DNA of 15,310 nt, taken from NCBI GenBank assembly GCA_031269415.1, contig JAISZF010000184.1, positions 1 through 15,310 on the forward strand, in the 5' to 3' direction. This stretch comes from Clostridiales bacterium. Lineage in GTDB: Bacteria > Bacillota > Clostridia > Lachnospirales > WQUN01. A program made the position numbers and the translations under genes. Of this stretch, positions 13,698 through 15,310 are shown piece by piece. The notes under the pieces are model-generated. The model saw only the letters and a list, made by a program, of their open reading frames with translations, was not told where the DNA came from and searched no databases. How positions within the stretch are numbered: the stretch's first letter is position 1; each line of letters begins with the position of its first letter.

Positions 13698-14903
13698 ATG
13701 ATACAAAGACCTGAATATCTGAACAAACTGATAAGTTGGCGGGAAAAGCAAATCATAAAGGTAGTGTCGGGAGTGAGGCGCTGCGGGAAGTCAACGCTGT
13801 TCGCCCTCTACATCGAATATTTAAAAAGCACCGGGGTTGGCGAAGAGCGGATCGTGTCTGTTAACCTTGAAGATGTGGATTACGAACACCTTCTTAACTA
13901 TAAAGCGCTCTACAATTATGTAAAAGAGAGAATACGCCCCGATAAGTACACATTTGTATTTATAGACGAAGTCCAGCAATGCCCGGAGTATGAAAAAGCG
14001 GTGGACAGCCTTTTCATCAAGGACAATGTGGATGTGTATATCACAGGTTCCAACGCTCATATGCTTTCCGGCGAGCTTGCCACACTGCTGTCGGGGCGTT
14101 ATGTGGAGATTCGGATGCTGCCGCTTTCCTTCGCGGAATACCTGACTTTCAGTAACGGCACGGAACCCCGCCCGGCAAGAGACACGTTTAACGATTATCT
14201 GAAAAACGGCTCATTTCCCTACGCAGCCGCGCTGCAAGGAGATACCCGGCTGATAAAAGATTATATTGACGGCATCTACAACACAATTTTAATTAAAGAT
14301 GTGGCGAAACGCGAAAGCATAACGGACATTTCTGTACTGGAAAACATCGTGAAGTTTTTAAGCGGCGGCATTGGCAGCCCGGTTTCCGCGAAGAGAATCA
14401 GCGACACCATCAACGCGGGCGGCAGAAAAATATCCGTGAATACAGTGGAGCGTTACATGCGCGCGCTGACCGACAGCTTTCTATTCTATAAGGCGGACCG
14501 CTACGACATAAAAGGAAAGCAGATTCTGAAAACACTGGGAAAATACTATATTGTGGACACCGGGCTGCGCGAACTGCTTATCAGCGGCAGCTCGCCGGAT
14601 ATAGGCCATCTGCTTGAAAATATTGTTTTTCTCGAATTATGCCGCCGAGGATATAAAGTGAATATCGGGAAGTTAGCCGAAAAAGAAGTTGACTTCGCAG
14701 CCAGCGAAGCCGGCGGAATCGAATATTATCAAGTAGCGGCGTCCGTACTTGACGCAAATACGCTTGAACGGGAGCTGGAACCACTGAGAAGAATATCGGA
14801 TAACCATCCCAAATATCTGCTTACGCTTGATGACTACCCGGTAAACGCTAATTATGACGGTATTAGGCAGTATAATGTTATTCAATGGCTGACGGCGAAA
14901 TAA
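13698..14903 (+). CDS. AAA_14 / DUF4143 family ATPase
   Basis: Predicted 401 residues, normal for the family. The N-terminal AAA domain has Walker A GVRRCGKST (25-33), Walker B YTFVFIDEVQQC (D90, E91), the sensor segment VYITGSNAHML, and the LSGRYVEIRMLPLSFAEYL block with the usual SGR arginine. The C-terminal DUF4143 part ends with ENIVFLELCRRGYKV, EKEVDFAA and YYQV, the layout of a PD-(D/E)XK-like fold. These proteins are abundant and scattered in gut and anaerobic bacteria; their function is unsettled, with proposals ranging from toxin-antitoxin-like or stress roles to DNA transactions. AGAGG precedes the ATG by 8 nt. The gene is monocistronic, with a mobile-element scar downstream, and is likely accessory. 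Confidence 0.92.
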   Translation: MIQRPEYLNKLISWREKQIIKVVSGVRRCGKSTLFALYIEYLKSTGVGEERIVSVNLEDVDYEHLLNYKALYNYVKERIRPDKYTFVFIDEVQQCPEYEKAVDSLFIKDNVDVYITGSNAHMLSGELATLLSGRYVEIRMLPLSFAEYLTFSNGTEPRPARDTFNDYLKNGSFPYAAALQGDTRLIKDYIDGIYNTILIKDVAKRESITDISVLENIVKFLSGGIGSPVSAKRISDTINAGGRKISVNTVERYMRALTDSFLFYKADRYDIKGKQILKTLGKYYIVDTGLRELLISGSSPDIGHLLENIVFLELCRRGYKVNIGKLAEKEVDFAASEAGGIEYYQVAASVLDANTLERELEPLRRISDNHPKYLLTLDDYPVNANYDGIRQYNVIQWLTAK

Positions 14904-14923
14904 TAGAGCGAACAATCGCTGCG

Positions 14924-14952
14924 TTGTAAAGAAGCTTTGTTTGCGCTATAAT
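14924..14952 (+). promoter_or_regulatory. Promoter of the HEPN gene fragment
   Basis: TTGTAA (14924-14929), a 17-nt spacer and a consensus TATAAT (14947-14952) precede the GTG at 14985, which has GGTGGTGA as a ribosome binding site upstream. Confidence 0.6.
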
Positions 14953-14984
14953 TATAGTCCTGAAAGATTGGTGGTGATTCAACT

Positions 14985-15068
14985 GTGGATACGCAGGAGA
15001 AATTTGAATATTGGCTTGATATGGTGCATAAAAGCATTATAACCATAATAATTATATTATTTTTTTAA
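14985..15068 (+). pseudogene. Truncated HEPN-domain protein (N-terminal fragment)
   Basis: A GTG start with a ribosome binding site about 8 nt upstream encodes only 27 residues. The first dozen (read M-DTQEKFEYWLDM) match the start of HEPN-domain proteins, normally about 120-140 residues, whose next segment would be the AEYDL-type helix. Here it is replaced by an Ile/Phe-rich AT-derived tail and a stop at 15066-15068. HEPN proteins often act as RNase toxins or partners of MNT nucleotidyltransferases, but the catalytic RxxxxH region is missing, so this remnant cannot function. The break lies next to the left end of an IS607-type remnant, which suggests disruption by insertion. Confidence 0.55.
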
Positions 15069-15074
15069 TAAATC

Positions 15075-15102
15075 TTGTATTTTCTCCAGAATCTGCTATA
15101 AT
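15075..15102 (+). promoter_or_regulatory. Promoter at the left end of the IS607-type remnant
   Basis: TTGTAT (15075-15080), a 16-nt spacer and TATAAT (15097-15102) with an extended TG (TGCTATAAT) lie about 30 nt before the TTG start of the recombinase fragment, which is preceded by GGGGAGGG. Confidence 0.55.
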
Positions 15103-15134
15103 AATGGCAGGTGAAGTGCGGGGAGGGTATAAGC

Positions 15135-15284
15135 TTGAAATCAAAAGACGTGCTGCAGCTATTACGAGTAACGAGACAGACCTTATCGAAAGAAAAGATT
15201 ATCAAGAAAATCCGGATAAATATACAGGAAGACCAAAAATGCCCGGTTATCTACCGAAAAATGGCGAGTATAATATCATACTAA
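15135..15284 (+). pseudogene. tnpA: IS607-type serine recombinase (TnpA) N-terminal fragment
   Basis: A TTG start with the strong site GGGGAGGG 7 nt upstream begins MKSKDVLQLLRVTRQTLSK, the MerR-like helix-turn-helix that opens IS607-family TnpA recombinases (normally about 190-210 residues). After residue 19 the frame no longer resembles TnpA and ends after 49 codons; the resolvase catalytic domain is absent. The DNA beyond about 15190 reads in another frame as TnpB, so an internal deletion has joined the start of tnpA to the middle of tnpB. Confidence 0.65.
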
Positions 15285-15310
15285 CAAATCAGAACTGTAA
15301 ATTGAGAGAT
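15188..15310 (+). pseudogene. tnpB: TnpB (IS605/IS607 OrfB) internal fragment, continues past the window
   Basis: In the frame of position 15161 the sequence reads RKDYQENPDKYTGRPKMPGY, then LPKNGEYNIILTNQNCKLRD, to the window edge. This is the conserved N-terminal third of TnpB, the RNA-guided nuclease of IS605/IS607-type elements. The true TnpB start is missing. The frame runs back open to an ATG at 15104, but that part overlaps tnpA in another frame and is not TnpB-like. Whether the nuclease core (RuvC, zinc finger) survives lies outside the window. Confidence 0.65.

Larger units (their letters stand above)
15070..15310 (+). mobile_element. Left part of an internally deleted IS607-family element
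   Basis: The AT-rich end of the window holds a promoter, a tnpA 5' stub and a tnpB segment in the order typical of IS607. The left boundary lies somewhere between the break in the HEPN frame (about 15020) and the promoter at 15075. IS607 elements lack terminal inverted repeats, so the exact edge cannot be read by eye. With no recombinase domain it cannot move on its own. Confidence 0.6.

Noticed and set aside
14907..14920. Small hairpin AGCGA-ACAA-TCGCT after the AAA ATPase gene
   Set aside because: The stem is only 5 bp and no T run follows, so it is not supported as a terminator.

Overview
The window looks like a stretch of a Bacillota (Firmicutes) chromosome, most likely from a clostridial lineage. 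The grounds are the protein families (MntP, UPF0237 ACT plus UPF0210/DUF711, PepD-type Xaa-His dipeptidase, SHOCT-like/DUF4097, a heterodimeric BmrCD/LmrCD-type exporter), clear GGAGG-like ribosome binding sites, sigma-A-like promoters and tightly packed operons. Coding DNA is rich in GCG/CGC codons. The last ~300 bp turn AT-rich. No rRNA, tRNA or CRISPR array is seen.

Layout. (1) Positions 1-3005, minus strand: a four-gene envelope-type operon read right to left: SHOCT-like/DUF4097 protein, YihY/BrkB membrane protein, DUF2752 protein, and a proline-rich two-helix membrane protein, closed by a strong hairpin terminator at 54-83. (2) 3120-9556, plus strand: a compact run of mntP, rimM, trmD fused to a UPF0237 ACT domain, DUF711, pepD, and an AI-2E-type permease carrying an extra 98-residue domain. 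Gaps are 20 nt or less, and two junctions overlap. (3) 9557-10029: a decayed patch holding a start-less gene fragment and a frameshifted small zinc-ribbon membrane protein. (4) 10024-13544, minus strand: two coupled half-transporters forming one heterodimeric ABC exporter. (5) 13545-13697: a divergent control region with two perfect inverted repeats. (6) 13698-14903: an AAA_14/DUF4143 ATPase. (7) 14924-15310: remnants of a HEPN-domain gene and an internally deleted IS607-type element that runs off the window.

The most notable points are two in-frame gene fusions in one operon (TrmD-ACT and AI-2E permease plus small domain). Each keeps a ribosome binding site and ATG at the joint, so fusion protein and free domain could both be made. 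In each case a one-base change would restore the usual ATGA stop/start overlap. Together with the frameshifted zinc-ribbon gene, this means read-level checking should come before any biological claim. The second point is the operator-like architecture between the ABC exporter and the AAA ATPase. I do not see a complete, clearly novel multi-gene defence or biosynthetic system.
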